64,000 nt of DNA from Noviherbaspirillum aerium (GCF_008929045.1 NZ_VFAH01000003.1:124001-188000); one strand, 5' to 3'; counted from the stretch's first letter, positions 49,674-63,780 are shown. The notes: a model not told the origin generated them from the sequence alone. Numbers and translations are program-made.

Positions 49674-50921
49674 TCACGCTCCGCTTTGCCATAGCAGCAG
49701 CGTGATCGCATGCAGCACCAGTCCGACCAGGCCGCCAACAATGGTGCCGTTGATGCGGATATATTGCAGGTCGCGGCCGACATGCAGCTCCAATTTGCGC
49801 GACATGGTTTCCGCATCCCATTTGCGGATGACCCGCGCCACGAGATCGGCAATGTCTTCGCGCCTTCCGACGATGGTTTCGGTGGCGAAGATGCGTATCC
49901 ACTGATTGAGTTTCTTCTGCACGTTCTGATCGCCCAGCAGTTCTTTTCCGAAGGCTCCGACTGCCTGCTCCAGTTTCGCGGCGAGGGCGGAATCAGGTGA
50001 CGCCGCATCGGCAACCAGCTTCGCCTTGATGTCGTGCCAGATCTGTACCGCATAGTCGCGTACCAGCGGATGTCCAAGGATGTCGCCCAGCACCGCATCG
50101 ATTTTCTGCTCGTACTCCGGCGATGTACGCAGCTTGGTAATGAAATCATTCGCGACATGCTGAAAACGGGTCTGCCATTCGCTGTCTTCATCACGCATTT
50201 CGTCCAGCGTGCTCTGTATGGCCTCAAGCAGACGTTCATACACCTTTTCATCGACCGCCTTTGGCATCCAGCGCGGACTGCTCTCGTGAATTTTCCAGCG
50301 GATATAGGGCTTGTTGTTTTCCATCGCCGAACTGGCCATGCCAATCAGATGATGAAACAGCGTCTGATGGTGTCCGCTGGCAACCAGCGACGACAGCAAT
50401 TCGGCGAGCAAGGGTGCGATCTTGGTGCTTTCGAGCGCGGATGCAAGCCGGTTCTGCATGAACTGGCGCACATCATCATCCTCGATCACGCGCAGCAATG
50501 ACGGCACGCTGCGCACGACCTGCCTTGCAACAGCCTGGCTATTTTCGGGACGGGACAGCCAGCTTGCGGCGGCACCCGCGAAATCCATCGGCCGCAACTC
50601 TTCCCGGATGATTTCCTGCGTAATGAAATTATGCTCAAGGAAATTGGACAGGCTGTCGCCTATTCTGTCCTTGTTGCGCGGAATGATTGCGGTATGGGGA
50701 ATCGGCAGGTTGAGCGGTGAACGGAACAAGGCCGTGACGGCAAACCAATCGGCCAGAGCGCCGACCATCGCCGCTTCGGCGAATGCGGAAACAAAGGAGA
50801 GAAAGGGATATCGCGGCTGGAACAATCGCGAGAGGACGAACAGCGCAGCCATCGCAAAAAGCAAACCGGTCGCGAACCGTCGCGTTCTGGATAACTGTTG
50901 CGCCTGTTCTTTTTCTGTCAT
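49674..50921 (-). CDS. DUF445 family membrane protein
   Basis: This is a 415-residue protein of the DUF445 (YjiN-like) family. Helices near the N-terminus (~15-33) and at the C-terminus (GTIVGGLVGLVLHAITLLLW) anchor it in the inner membrane, with a long helical soluble part between. ADWFAVTALFRSPLNLPIPHT is the family signature. The role is unknown. It converges on the ppk-sixA transcript with 51 bases between stops. Confidence 0.9.
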   Translation of the reverse strand: MTEKEQAQQLSRTRRFATGLLFAMAALFVLSRLFQPRYPFLSFVSAFAEAAMVGALADWFAVTALFRSPLNLPIPHTAIIPRNKDRIGDSLSNFLEHNFITQEIIREELRPMDFAGAAASWLSRPENSQAVARQVVRSVPSLLRVIEDDDVRQFMQNRLASALESTKIAPLLAELLSSLVASGHHQTLFHHLIGMASSAMENNKPYIRWKIHESSPRWMPKAVDEKVYERLLEAIQSTLDEMRDEDSEWQTRFQHVANDFITKLRTSPEYEQKIDAVLGDILGHPLVRDYAVQIWHDIKAKLVADAASPDSALAAKLEQAVGAFGKELLGDQNVQKKLNQWIRIFATETIVGRREDIADLVARVIRKWDAETMSRKLELHVGRDLQYIRINGTIVGGLVGLVLHAITLLLWQSGA

Positions 50922-51144
50922 TGATGCAATGCCTGTGCCAAACTATCCGGTTCGAGCGTCCACAGGGCGGATTGGTTCATCTTTGACAACAAGAGGGCTC
51001 GATATTCCTTGGAGGACATCGACAAACATTGACCCTGCGGAGCGCCGCACTGTCAATGAGTGTCAATGCCTTTCAATACCCGTCATTGCGCTGGCGACCG
51101 GCCATAGAGCACAGGCCGGTCGGGCTGAAATCACCCATTCGCCG

Positions 51145-51594
51145 TCACTTTGATTTTTTCGGACGACCTGTCTTCAGCGCCGGCAGCGTCTCCAGGACTT
51201 CCTTCAGCCTGGTCGTATCCAGCTGGCGGATCAGCGCCACGCCGACACGCAGCAATTCGCTCTTCTTGACTTCGAAACCGGCTTTCAGACAGTCTTTCTT
51301 GACCTGGCCGAGCACCGCATATTCAGCTTCGGGCATGGTGAAACTGTCCCTCACCAGTTTCGGTTTTTTCGGCTTTTCCTTTTCTTCATGCTTGGCCGCC
51401 GGCTCCTTGGCAGGCGGCTTCACGGCCGCCTTGGCTGCTTTGGCCGGCTTGGATGCGGGTGCATCGCCGGTAGTGGCCGGTACTGCCAGCAATGCTCCCG
51501 CCGGTTTCTTCGCGAGCTCCGTCTTGTTTTTTGCCGCCGCGCTTGAAAGCGGCTTGACGGTCGGTGCGGATGAGGAGGCTGCCTTTTTTGTCAT
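51145..51594 (-). CDS. Hypothetical protein with Lys/Ala/Pro-rich N-terminus
   Basis: This is a 149-residue protein. Residues 1-75 are low-complexity and rich in Ala, Lys, Pro and Ser (PAKEPAAKHEEKEKPKKPK), like histone-H1-like tails. The last ~70 residues look folded: DSFTMPEAEYAVLGQVKKDC followed by helical segments and ending in GRPKKSK. GGGAAG precedes the ATG. I do not recognise a named family. The basic tail suggests nucleic-acid or polyphosphate binding, but this is inference. The gene is transcribed alone. Confidence 0.8.
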   Translation of the reverse strand: MTKKAASSSAPTVKPLSSAAAKNKTELAKKPAGALLAVPATTGDAPASKPAKAAKAAVKPPAKEPAAKHEEKEKPKKPKLVRDSFTMPEAEYAVLGQVKKDCLKAGFEVKKSELLRVGVALIRQLDTTRLKEVLETLPALKTGRPKKSK

Positions 51595-51789
51595 TGTCTT
51601 CCCTTATTTCACTTAACGGTGTAAATAATTTATACCGTTTATACCCTTTGTGCAACTATGCACGCGAAGTTTCCGGCGGATCGGGCATGGGCGGGCCGCC
51701 GGACCGCCAGGCAAAGGGTGACTGGCAGATGACCGAGCGATGGCCGGCCAATGGCTGGGCGAAATCAGCCGCCCGGCAAAGGGCGTCCC

Positions 51790-53244
51790 TCAGCCACTGA
51801 CCTTGACATTGAAATCCATCCCGACTTCGCCCCAGGCACCGCGCTCCTTGTCGAGCCAGTAGGAAAGCGTCCTGTGTTCCGCAAGCCATGCATTATCCAG
51901 TTCGAGTTCGATCCGGTTCTTCATTCTCACGCGCAGATGGCTTACATCGGCATCGATGCGGGAATGCATCAGCATCGCGGCCAGTCTCAGAGCCAGTACG
52001 GCTTTCGCGAAATCGCCGTCCTGCAAGGCATCGCTGACTTTTTTCAGGTTGCCCTTCTGCGCCAGGATCAGCATGCTCATGAAGTGCTGTTCGCGCGTGG
52101 TGAAACCGGGAAGATCAGCGTTTTCCACCATGTACGCGGAGTGCTTGTGGAAGCCGGTGTGCGATACCGTAAGTCCGATTTCATGCAGCAGCGAACTCCA
52201 GTACAGATAGCGCGCATACACATCCGACTCGGGTTTGAGCTGCTGGAACAGCGTGGCGGCGGTATTGGCCACCCGCACGGCGCGGCCCTCGTCGGCCTGG
52301 AAACGCCGCATGAATTCATGTGCGGACTGGTCGCGCCGGTCGCGGCGCGTCGCCCGCAGTTCGAGGTCCCACAGCACGCCCATGCGCAGTCCCGCGTCGA
52401 CTGCCGTCATGGAGGGAACGCCGATTTCCTGCATGACGCCGATGAGCACCGAGAGGCCGCCCACCATCACGATGACGCGTTCCGGCTTGATTCCAAGGAG
52501 GCCGATCCTGCTGACATGGCCGTAACCGATCAGCAGGTTCTTGAGCCTCTCCAGATTGTTCAGGGACATTGTCCCGTCGCCGATGCCGTTCTTGGCGATC
52601 ACGTCCGAAATGGCGCGCATGGTGCCGGAAGAGCCATAGGCGGCGCGCCAATGCTTCGGATGATACGGCGTGGCCGCATCCTCGAAATAAGTGCGCGCCG
52701 CGAGAATCGCGGCATCATAGGCGGCGGCATCAATGCGGCCTTCCGGGAAAAAGGTTTCACTCTGTCGCACCGTTCCTATGCCATAGGAATCGACATGCAC
52801 GATCTCGGCGCCATGACCGAGGATGAGTTCGGTCGAGCCGCCGCCGATATCGATGACGAGACGCCGCTCCTTGCTGGCCAGCATACTGGCCACGCCCATA
52901 TAGATCAGCCGCCCCTCCTCCTCGCCGGAAATGATTTCGATCGGATAGCCGATGGCTTCCTCGGCATGAGGAAGAAACTCCGCCGCATTTCTGGCGATGC
53001 GCAGGGTATTGGTTGCGACGACCCGCACGGCATCGAGCGAGAATTCCCCGAGAATAGTCCGGAAATTGCGCAGGCAGGCAAGCGCCGTCTGCATGGCTTG
53101 CGGCGTCAGGTTGCCGTCCTTGTCCAGGCCGGCGCCCAGGCGGATCGGATCGCGCGCGGTTTTCAGGATGCGAATGGATTCACCGTCGTGCTTGCCGATA
53201 TGCAGCCGGAAGCTGTTGGAGCCAAGATCTACCGCAGCAAACAT
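51790..53244 (-). CDS. ppx: Exopolyphosphatase, Ppx/GppA family
   Basis: Ppx removes terminal phosphate from polyphosphate; GppA paralogues act on pppGpp. The 484-residue length and C-terminal HD-type domain (LLHEIGLTVSHTGFHKHSAY) fit the long Ppx form. The N-terminal actin-like domain has FAAVDLGSNSFRLHIG, and IDIGGGSTELILG binds the substrate. AAGGAA lies before the ATG. It lies some 2.6 kb beyond the ppk-sixA pair but on the opposite strand. Activity on polyphosphate versus pppGpp cannot be separated by eye. Confidence 0.92.
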   Translation of the reverse strand: MFAAVDLGSNSFRLHIGKHDGESIRILKTARDPIRLGAGLDKDGNLTPQAMQTALACLRNFRTILGEFSLDAVRVVATNTLRIARNAAEFLPHAEEAIGYPIEIISGEEEGRLIYMGVASMLASKERRLVIDIGGGSTELILGHGAEIVHVDSYGIGTVRQSETFFPEGRIDAAAYDAAILAARTYFEDAATPYHPKHWRAAYGSSGTMRAISDVIAKNGIGDGTMSLNNLERLKNLLIGYGHVSRIGLLGIKPERVIVMVGGLSVLIGVMQEIGVPSMTAVDAGLRMGVLWDLELRATRRDRRDQSAHEFMRRFQADEGRAVRVANTAATLFQQLKPESDVYARYLYWSSLLHEIGLTVSHTGFHKHSAYMVENADLPGFTTREQHFMSMLILAQKGNLKKVSDALQDGDFAKAVLALRLAAMLMHSRIDADVSHLRVRMKNRIELELDNAWLAEHRTLSYWLDKERGAWGEVGMDFNVKVSG

Positions 53245-53549
53245 TTTTTATTCCTTTTCTAAACTGCGCTCTGGAACCGCATGGCGTGCAATGCAGGAAA
53301 GCCGGAAACGATATAAACCATATTCGTGGAATGTGACGCCGCCATGACATTGACGCTCCGCCGCTGATATGCCGGATATCGATCCGACAACGGAATGACA
53401 TTATCTGTTCCGGGGTCCGGCTGCATGACAGAATTTTAACGAACTTCCCTTGCCTATTCTGCCTCAAAAGCAGAATTCCGCCGGACTTGGCGTCATGGCA
53501 TTGCCCGTCCGGAAATCCCGTCAGACCTCTGCACTGAAAAGGTATGCTC
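53245..53549. other. Intergenic region between ppx and the phasin-like gene
   Basis: This 305-base gap holds the divergent promoters. ATGACA (TGTCAT on the other strand) occurs at 53344, 53395 and 53425, resembling half Pho boxes, but the spacing is not the required 11 bases. I do not call an operator. Confidence 0.5.
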
Positions 53550-54062
53550 ATGTCCGTACGCCGATTGCACTACCCCGCCGCCAATCCCCTCCTGGTCTGG
53601 TCTCAGGTTGCCTTGAAAACCGGCGAGATGCTGTTTGCATCGGCGCAGGTCATCAGCCATCGGACAGGACGGATGGCCATGGCCGGACCGATGCCCAATG
53701 CGAGGGACCGAAAGGAGTTCACCTTGATGGGGCAGGAAAAACTGGAAGCGGCGCAGGAATCTGCCGCGGCGATGGCAATGCGTCTCTTTGCAATGCAATC
53801 CCGGATGGGAAGTGCGATGCTGGAACAGTGGGCTGCAAGTGCAGGCTTGTTCTGGCGGCTGGCATTGAATCCGGCGATGGCCGCGTCTCTTGGCGGCCAG
53901 GCAAAATCCTGGCAGGCGGTGGCTGCCGCTCCTTTGGCGGCATGGTCGCGCACCTTCGGGTCGGTGGCTGAACTTGCCCAGCATGGCCTCAAGCCGGTAC
54001 ATTCACGGGCCACGGCGAATGCCAGACGACTGGCGAAAGTTAAACTGACGCCGCCTCGCTAA
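53550..54062 (+). CDS. Phasin-like polyhydroxyalkanoate granule protein (tentative)
   Basis: This is a 170-residue protein from the ATG at 53550, with AAAAGG seven bases upstream; an ATG at 53544 is too close to that site. It is Ala- and Met-rich with long amphipathic helices: PLLVWSQVALKTGEMLFASA, then KLEAAQESAAAMAMRLFAM. This fits proteins that coat polyhydroxyalkanoate granules. The similarity is in character rather than in a clear motif, so the assignment is tentative. No pha gene is adjacent. Confidence 0.65.
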   Translation: MSVRRLHYPAANPLLVWSQVALKTGEMLFASAQVISHRTGRMAMAGPMPNARDRKEFTLMGQEKLEAAQESAAAMAMRLFAMQSRMGSAMLEQWAASAGLFWRLALNPAMAASLGGQAKSWQAVAAAPLAAWSRTFGSVAELAQHGLKPVHSRATANARRLAKVKLTPPR

Positions 54063-54115
54063 CCGGCCTTCGGACCGCACAGGTTCAGGACAGCAAGGAA
54101 CCAGGCCTGAAAAAA

Positions 54116-54140
54116 ATAAAGCCGCTTATCGCGGCTTTAT
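54116..54140 (-). terminator. Terminator behind tRNA-Ser
   Basis: ATAAAGCCGC (54116-54125) pairs perfectly with GCGGCTTTAT (54131-54140) around TTATC. Read leftward it is followed by a long T-run (complement of GAAAAAAAT). It lies 32 bases past the tRNA-Ser 3' end and may also end the phasin-like transcript coming from the other side. Confidence 0.88.
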
Positions 54141-54171
54141 GTACATCTAACGTTTTTTATTATTGTGAGTT

Positions 54172-54263
54172 TGGCGGAAAGGGAGGGATTCGAACCCTCG
54201 GTACGGGGATACCGTACGCCTGATTTCGAGTCAGGTACATTCGACCACTCTGCCACCTTTCCG
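54172..54263 (-). tRNA. tRNA-Ser (anticodon CGA)
   Basis: The minus strand folds as a 92-base class II tRNA. The acceptor stem CGGAAAG pairs with CTTTCCG, followed by an encoded GCCA end. The anticodon arm is CCTGA-CTCGAAA-TCAGG, giving CGA. The long variable arm TACGGTATCCCCGTA is typical of serine tRNAs, and the T-arm has GGTTCGAATCC. It reads UCG codons. Confidence 0.97.
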
Positions 54264-54304
54264 TTTTGGGTCGTCTTGCTGCGGTTGGAGCCGCAGAGCA
54301 CGAA

Positions 54305-54310
54305 ATTATA
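54305..54310 (-). promoter_or_regulatory. -10 box for tRNA-Ser
   Basis: A perfect TATAAT lies on the minus strand, 41 bases upstream of the tRNA 5' end. No good -35 is seen at 16-18 bases, so the call rests on the -10 and the position. Confidence 0.5.
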
Positions 54311-54496
54311 GCAGACACCTTTTGCGAACGGTATAGATTTTATGTGCGGCCTGGAAATTCCTAGGCGCGATCCCACCCGCCATTCGTTTTCCCTCTTATC
54401 TTTCTCTTAATCATCGTCCTGTCATAAACAGTCACTATTATTTGCCCAGCAAGAAAATCTCTTCACGACCAAAGAAAAAGAAAGACTGTTTTGAGC

Positions 54497-56452
54497 ATGC
54501 TTTCAAACTCCATCGCGGCATGTGACGCAATGGGACAGGGATATCCGACCATGACAGCTCTCGCATCCGGGATGATCGGTGCCGCCCCGCTCATCAATGA
54601 CGCCGCACCGTTGCGCCTCCAGCGCCATGCCGTCAACGGCCGGGGTGAAGAAGCAGGCCAACAGTTGGAAAACAGGGACGCCATGCTGTTATCACGCTTG
54701 AACGAAATCCTCAGCCAGCGCCAGTTGACGGCGCTTTTCCAGCCCATCATCGATATGCGAAGAGGCATGATCGCCGGTTATGAGGGCCTGATCCGCGGCC
54801 CCTCTGACAGCCCCCTGCACTCGCCGATGAATCTGTTCAAGGTGGCGCGCGCCAATAACCTGAGCGTGGAAGTCGAACACATGTGCCGCCGCATCGTGCT
54901 GGAACGATTCGCGGAGCTGGGCCTGCCGGGAAAACTTTTCCTTAACGTCAGCCCGGAAATGCTGCTGCTGCCGCACGCGCGTCATGGCGAGACGCTGAGC
55001 TACATCGATGAACTCGGCATCAACCCGGCCAAGGTCATCATCGAGCTGACCGAGAACCAGCCGACGTATGATTACGATCTCCTGCGCGAAGCCGTGATGC
55101 ACTATCGCGGCATGGGATTCGAGATTGCCATCGACGATCTGGGAGAAGGTTTCTCCAGCCTGCGGCTGTGGTCGGAATTGCGCCCGGAGTACGTGAAGAT
55201 CGACATGCATTTCGTGCAGGGCATCAATCAGGATCCAGTCAAGCTCCAGTTCGTGCGCTCGATCCTGGAAATCGCGCTGGAATCCGGCAGCGTCACGATC
55301 GCCGAGGGGATCGAGACACAGGCGGAGCTGCTGCTGCTGCGCGATCTCGGCATTGCCTATGGCCAGGGATACCACATCGCCCGGCCCAATCCGCATCCCG
55401 GCGCGGAAATCCCGAATGAAGTCGCCTCGGCCCTGCAACGCAACGGCGTCGCCGTCTATCCGCACAAGGGCGCGTTCGAATACAACGTCGTTACCGCCAC
55501 AAAGCTGCTGCGACCGGTGCCCACCGCGAATCCGGTGATGACCAATACCGAGGTCTACGACATGTTCATCGCCGCGCCGGATCTGCAAACGGTGCCTGTC
55601 GTGCAGGACGGCATTCCGGTCGGACTCATCATTCGCGCCAACCTGATCGACCGCTTCGCGCGCCTGTTCTCGCGCGACGTGTACGGCAAGAAGCCCTGCA
55701 CCACCTTCATGGACCCCTACCCGCTGATCATCGACAAGGGCACCAGCCTGCAGGAACTGAGCCGGATGATGGTGGAGGCAGATCATCATCATCTATCCAA
55801 TGGTTTCATCATTACCGATGAAGGCCGCTATATCGGCATGGGCACGGGGCAGGACCTCATGCGCGAGATTACGCAGATGCAGATCAATGCCGCGCGCTAT
55901 GCCAATCCATTGACGCTATTGCCCGGCAATGTGCCGATCAACGAGCACATCGACAGATTGCTGCAGAGCGGTGCCCGCTTCTATGCCTGCTATGCGGATC
56001 TGGATCACTTCAAGCCTTTCAATGATGTCTACAGCTATCGCAAGGGCGACGACGTGATTCAGCTGACCGGAAGAACCCTGGCCGAACATTGCGATCCGAA
56101 CCGGGACTTCATCGGCCACATCGGCGGTGACGATTTCATCATCCTGTTCCAGAGCGAGGATTGGGAAGACCGCTGCCGCCGCATACTCGATTCCTTCAGC
56201 ATCGCCGTCAGGGAGCACTACAGCCGGACCGACAGGGAAAACGGCGGCTATGTCAGCGAGGACAGGCGCGGGCGCAGGGTCTTCCATCCGCTGATCAGCC
56301 TGTCGCTGGGACTGGTGAAAGTCGAGCCGGGGAATTTCCTGTCGCATCACCAGATTGCCGCCGCGGCAGCGGATGCAAAGAAGCAGGCGAAAAAAATCCC
56401 CGGCAACGCCTTGTTCGTGGAGCGTCGCCAGGGACTGGCATTGGAAAGCTGA
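54497..56452 (+). CDS. EAL-CBS-GGDEF protein
   Basis: This is a 651-residue cytoplasmic protein with an N-terminal EAL domain (~75-315), a CBS pair (~335-460) and a C-terminal GGDEF domain (~470-640). The EAL signature is changed to EGLIRG (E96), and the metal-binding loop reads DDLGEGFSSLRLW with AEGIE kept, so phosphodiesterase activity is uncertain. The GGDEF signature is GGDDF at 543-547, which often remains active, so a net cyclase is plausible. The start is uncertain: ATG 54497, or ATG 54551 with a weak AGGGA. Nucleotide sensing by the CBS pair is inferred. Confidence 0.9.
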   Translation: MLSNSIAACDAMGQGYPTMTALASGMIGAAPLINDAAPLRLQRHAVNGRGEEAGQQLENRDAMLLSRLNEILSQRQLTALFQPIIDMRRGMIAGYEGLIRGPSDSPLHSPMNLFKVARANNLSVEVEHMCRRIVLERFAELGLPGKLFLNVSPEMLLLPHARHGETLSYIDELGINPAKVIIELTENQPTYDYDLLREAVMHYRGMGFEIAIDDLGEGFSSLRLWSELRPEYVKIDMHFVQGINQDPVKLQFVRSILEIALESGSVTIAEGIETQAELLLLRDLGIAYGQGYHIARPNPHPGAEIPNEVASALQRNGVAVYPHKGAFEYNVVTATKLLRPVPTANPVMTNTEVYDMFIAAPDLQTVPVVQDGIPVGLIIRANLIDRFARLFSRDVYGKKPCTTFMDPYPLIIDKGTSLQELSRMMVEADHHHLSNGFIITDEGRYIGMGTGQDLMREITQMQINAARYANPLTLLPGNVPINEHIDRLLQSGARFYACYADLDHFKPFNDVYSYRKGDDVIQLTGRTLAEHCDPNRDFIGHIGGDDFIILFQSEDWEDRCRRILDSFSIAVREHYSRTDRENGGYVSEDRRGRRVFHPLISLSLGLVKVEPGNFLSHHQIAAAAADAKKQAKKIPGNALFVERRQGLALES

Positions 56453-56470
56453 GCCTTGCTGTGTTCTTAC

Positions 56471-56504
56471 CCGTATTCCGCTGCATGAATGCAGCGGAAT
56501 ACGG
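56471..56504. terminator. Long perfect hairpin between convergent genes
   Basis: CCGTATTCCGCTGCA is followed by a TGAA loop and the exact complement TGCAGCGGAATACGG, a 15-base-pair stem. It sits between the stop of the EAL-CBS-GGDEF gene (56452) and the stop of serS (56522). It has no T-tract but is the only candidate for ending both transcripts. Confidence 0.7.
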
Positions 56505-56521
56505 CGTGGCCGACGGCTTGC

Positions 56522-59289
<2,768 letters not shown>

Positions 59290-59425
59290 TTGTCTGGACG
59301 GGTTGAGCCCGCCTTTCTTCTTGTCAAAGGCGGCCGCTGGTATTTGCAGGTGTTCGCAGCTGTTTGCTAAAGCATTCAGGTCTTGCGATCTCTGCCACTG
59401 TCATCGGCCGCCGGCGTTGAGCAAT

Positions 59426-60091
59426 CTACTGCTGGAAGACGTCGGCTCCCTTGGGCACGGTGAAGCGGAACTGGTCGGCGGCCATCGGCGGGTTCTTTTC
59501 AAACTTCCTGAATGAGAGCAGTGATACCTGGCCGAAGCTGTCGCGCAGTTCCATTGCCACCGGCACGCCATCCTTCAGGCCGATGCCGATGCGCTCGAAG
59601 GTGGTGTCCTTGGATTTCGGCGTGGCTTCCAGCCATTCCAGGCCGTCCTTGGTGCCGGCCTCCTTCAGGGTGAAATTCTTCTCGAGGTCATTGCTGCCGA
59701 ACAGGATGGCTGCAGGAGAAGAGCCGAGCGCGTTGCCCAGCGCCCTGACCGTCACCTGGTTCAGGTCCTTGTCATAGATATAGAGTTTTTCACCGTCGGC
59801 CTGCAGCTGCTGCTCGTACGGCTTCTGATAAGTCCAGATGAAGCGGCCTGGCCGCGCAAACAGGAAGGTGCCGCTGGATTCGTTCGACACCTTTGCGCTG
59901 CCGTCCGCCATCTTGACCTGGCGCTGGGTGAATTCGCCCTTCGCCGACTTGGTCGTGCCGACAAAGGACTTGAACTGTTCGAGTGCAGCGGCATGGGCCA
60001 AGGCAGGAACCGCAAAAGCAAAAGCCGCCAGCAGGCGGGCAGCCTTTGTTACCGTTTTGAATGGCGATGTATCGGATCGGGTCAATCTGTT
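59426..60091 (-). CDS. lolA: Outer-membrane lipoprotein carrier protein
   Basis: LolA ferries lipoproteins across the periplasm from LolCDE to LolB. I start it at the TTG at 60091, which lies 13 bases after the ftsK stop with AGGA upstream; the longer frame would overlap ftsK. The 221-residue precursor has a signal peptide ending FAVPALAHA. The mature part has [33 protein letters not shown] and [17 protein letters not shown], typical of the LolA beta-barrel. Confidence 0.92.
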   Translation of the reverse strand, partial: NRLTRSDTSPFKTVTKAARLLAAFAFAVPALAHAAALEQFKSFVGTTKSAKGEFTQRQVKMADGSAKVSNESSGTFLFARPGRFIWTYQKPYEQQLQADGEKLYIYDKDLNQVTVRALGNALGSSPAAILFGSNDLEKNFTLKEAGTKDGLEWLEATPKSKDTTFERIGIGLKDGVPVAMELRDSFGQVSLLSFRKFEKNPPMAADQFRFTVPKGADVFQQ

Positions 60092-60104
60092 CAATGTCGT
60101 TGTC

Positions 60105-62447
60105 CTATTCCTGAGTCGTTCCCGCCGGCACAAGGATCTCGCGGTTGCCGTTGGATTGCATTGTGGAAACCAGACCGCTCTGTTCCATCTGTTCCAGCAG
60201 GCGGGCAGCGCGATTGTAGCCGATGCGCAGGTGGCGCTGGACCAGGGAGATCGATGCCCTGCGGTTCTTCAGCACGACGGCGACGGCCTGATCATAGAGA
60301 TTATCGGATTCGCCGCCGCCCGCGCCGGCGCCTTCACCGCCAGGCACGGCATCTCCGCCCTCCTCGGCAATGCCTCCTTCTAGGATTCCCTCTATGTAAT
60401 TCGGTTCCCCCTGGGCCTTGAGGTGTTCGACAACGCGATGCACCTCGTCATCCGAGACGAAGGCGCCGTGCACGCGCACCGGCAGGCCCGTACCCGGCGG
60501 CATGTAGAGCATGTCGCCCATGCCGAGCAGTGTTTCGGCGCCCATCTGGTCAAGGATGGTACGCGAGTCGATCTTGCTGCTGACCTGGAATGCAATGCGC
60601 GTCGGGATGTTGGCCTTGATGAGGCCGGTGATGACGTCGACCGATGGCCGCTGGGTCGCGAGGATCAGGTGAATGCCGGCCGCCCGCGCCTTCTGGGCGA
60701 TACGGGCGATCAGTTCCTCCACCTTCTTGCCCACCACCATCATCAGGTCCGCCAGCTCGTCGATGATGATGACGATGGTCGGCAGCTTTTCCAGCGGTTC
60801 GGGCGCATCCGGCGTCAGGCTGAAGGGATTGGGGATCTTCTGTTCGGCCTTCTCCGCTTCAGCGATCTTGTTGTTGTAGCCGGCGAGGTTGCGCACGCCC
60901 AGCTTGGACATCAGCTTGTAGCGGCGCTCCATCTCGGCCACCGCCCAGTTCAGCGCATGGCCGGCCTGTCGCATGTCGGTGACCACCGGCGCCAGCAGGT
61001 GCGGAATGCCTTCGTACACCGACATCTCCAGCATCTTCGGATCGATCAGGATCATGCGCACATTGTTCGGATCCGACTTGTACAGCAGTGACAGGATGGT
61101 GGCATTGATACCCACCGACTTGCCGGAACCGGTCGTGCCCGCGACCAGCAGGTGCGGCATCTTCGCCAGGTCGGCAACAATGGGATGGCCGGCGATGTCC
61201 TTGCCGAGCGCCACCGTCAGGCTGGAGGCGCTGTCGTTATAGACCTTGGAACCCAGGATTTCCGTCAGGCGCACGATCTGGCGCTTGGGATTGGGCAGTT
61301 CCAGGCCCATGTAATTCTTGCCCGGAATGGTTTCGACCACGCGGATCGAAGTCAGCGACAGCGAGCGCGCCAGGTCGCGCGCCAGATTGACGATCTGACT
61401 GCCCTTGACGCCGGTCGCGGGTTCGATTTCGTAGCGGGTGATCACAGGGCCGGGATAGGCCGCGACAACCTTCGCTTCCACGCCGAAGTCCGACAGTTTC
61501 TTCTCGATCAGGCGGCTGGTGAATTCCAGCGTTTCGACGCTGACGGTCTCCTGCGCCGCAGGCGGCTCATCCAGCAAGGACAGCGGCGGCAGATTGGTGT
61601 CCGGCAGGTCGGCGAAGAGGGATACCTGCTTTTCCTTTTCCACCCGTTCCGACTTCGGCACGGCCACCACCTGCGGCTCGATGCGGATCGGCGGCGCCTC
61701 GACGATCTTGGCCCGTTCCTGCACCACCACTTCTTCCCGCTTTTCGGCGGCAACCTGGCCGGCCTTGCGGTCTTCCCTTGCCCAATACAGGGTCTGGATG
61801 CGGGTGGCGGCAATCTCGATGACCGCGCCGATACGCTCGGCGACATTCAGCCAGGACACCTGGAAGAACAGGCTGAACCCGACGCCGAACAGCAGCAGCA
61901 GGAACAGCGTCGCGCCAGTGAAACCGAAGGCCGCCTGAGCGGCGGCGCCGATCAGTTCGCCCAGCACGCCGCCGGGCGCGCGCGGCAGCTGCGCCTTCAG
62001 CGAATACATGCGCAAGTGCTCGATCGCGACACTGCCCAGCAGCATCAGGACAAAGCCGACCGCACGCACCCACACTTCATGATGATGCTCGGGCTCGGGC
62101 TCGATCTGGAGAAGAAAACGCTGCGACAGCCGGCGATAGCCCTTCCAGACCGAGCGCAGCAGGAACACGCAGCACCACCATGCCGAGATGCCGAATATGA
62201 AAAGCATCAGGTCCGCCAGCCAGGCGCCGATGCGTCCGCCCCAGTTGCTGAGGTGCGAAACGACGTTGGCTTGCGACCAACCGGGATCGGTTTTCGAATA
62301 TGTCAGAAAGATAATGATCAGGTAGACGGTGACGACGGTCAGCAGGAACCAGCGCGCTTCGGACAGCAGCCGCACCAGCCGGTTGGGCATGGGATTGGTT
62401 TCCGTCGGTTTGGTGTTGCGGGTATAGGCTTGGCTTGTTCGGGTCAT
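60105..62447 (-). CDS. ftsK: DNA translocase FtsK
   Basis: FtsK pumps the chromosome terminus and helps XerCD resolve dimers at the division septum. From the ATG at 62447 it has 780 residues; an ATG at 62390 is an alternative. Four membrane helices occupy ~30-190. A moderately short linker follows (~190-290). The motor has Walker [14 protein letters not shown] and Walker [17 protein letters not shown]. The C-terminal gamma winged helix ([20 protein letters not shown]) reads KOPS sequences. It is divergent from trxB. Confidence 0.96.
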   Translation of the reverse strand: MTRTSQAYTRNTKPTETNPMPNRLVRLLSEARWFLLTVVTVYLIIIFLTYSKTDPGWSQANVVSHLSNWGGRIGAWLADLMLFIFGISAWWCCVFLLRSVWKGYRRLSQRFLLQIEPEPEHHHEVWVRAVGFVLMLLGSVAIEHLRMYSLKAQLPRAPGGVLGELIGAAAQAAFGFTGATLFLLLLFGVGFSLFFQVSWLNVAERIGAVIEIAATRIQTLYWAREDRKAGQVAAEKREEVVVQERAKIVEAPPIRIEPQVVAVPKSERVEKEKQVSLFADLPDTNLPPLSLLDEPPAAQETVSVETLEFTSRLIEKKLSDFGVEAKVVAAYPGPVITRYEIEPATGVKGSQIVNLARDLARSLSLTSIRVVETIPGKNYMGLELPNPKRQIVRLTEILGSKVYNDSASSLTVALGKDIAGHPIVADLAKMPHLLVAGTTGSGKSVGINATILSLLYKSDPNNVRMILIDPKMLEMSVYEGIPHLLAPVVTDMRQAGHALNWAVAEMERRYKLMSKLGVRNLAGYNNKIAEAEKAEQKIPNPFSLTPDAPEPLEKLPTIVIIIDELADLMMVVGKKVEELIARIAQKARAAGIHLILATQRPSVDVITGLIKANIPTRIAFQVSSKIDSRTILDQMGAETLLGMGDMLYMPPGTGLPVRVHGAFVSDDEVHRVVEHLKAQGEPNYIEGILEGGIAEEGGDAVPGGEGAGAGGGESDNLYDQAVAVVLKNRRASISLVQRHLRIGYNRAARLLEQMEQSGLVSTMQSNGNREILVPAGTTQE

Positions 62448-62528
62448 AACACGGGACAATTCTGGAATGCCGTCTGGGCGGGGAGGCGCGGAATCGGGCG
62501 ACGCTCGGACCCGCAAGGCAGGTTCGTC

Positions 62529-62534
62529 TATAAT
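62529..62534 (+). promoter_or_regulatory. Candidate -10 box for trxB
   Basis: A perfect TATAAT faces trxB, 178 bases upstream of its ATG. No good -35 is found at 16-18 bases. It lies in the ftsK-trxB divergent region, so a trxB promoter is expected there. Confidence 0.4.
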
Positions 62535-62574
62535 CTTAACCAGTTTTTCGGGTGCAATACTGATACGCCATTGA

Positions 62575-63669
<1,095 letters not shown>

Positions 63670-63780
63670 TTCCGTGGCACGCTCGGGCGTGCCGGACGTT
63701 GGCATCAAGCTGCAGAATCCGTGTCCGTCGGATGCCTTTTACGCTTTACACCGATGAACACGGACAAGGATATACCCATC

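Noticed and set aside
53344-53430. Three TGTCAT half-sites upstream of ppx
   Set aside because: The copies are 51 and 30 bases apart instead of 11, so they do not form a Pho box.
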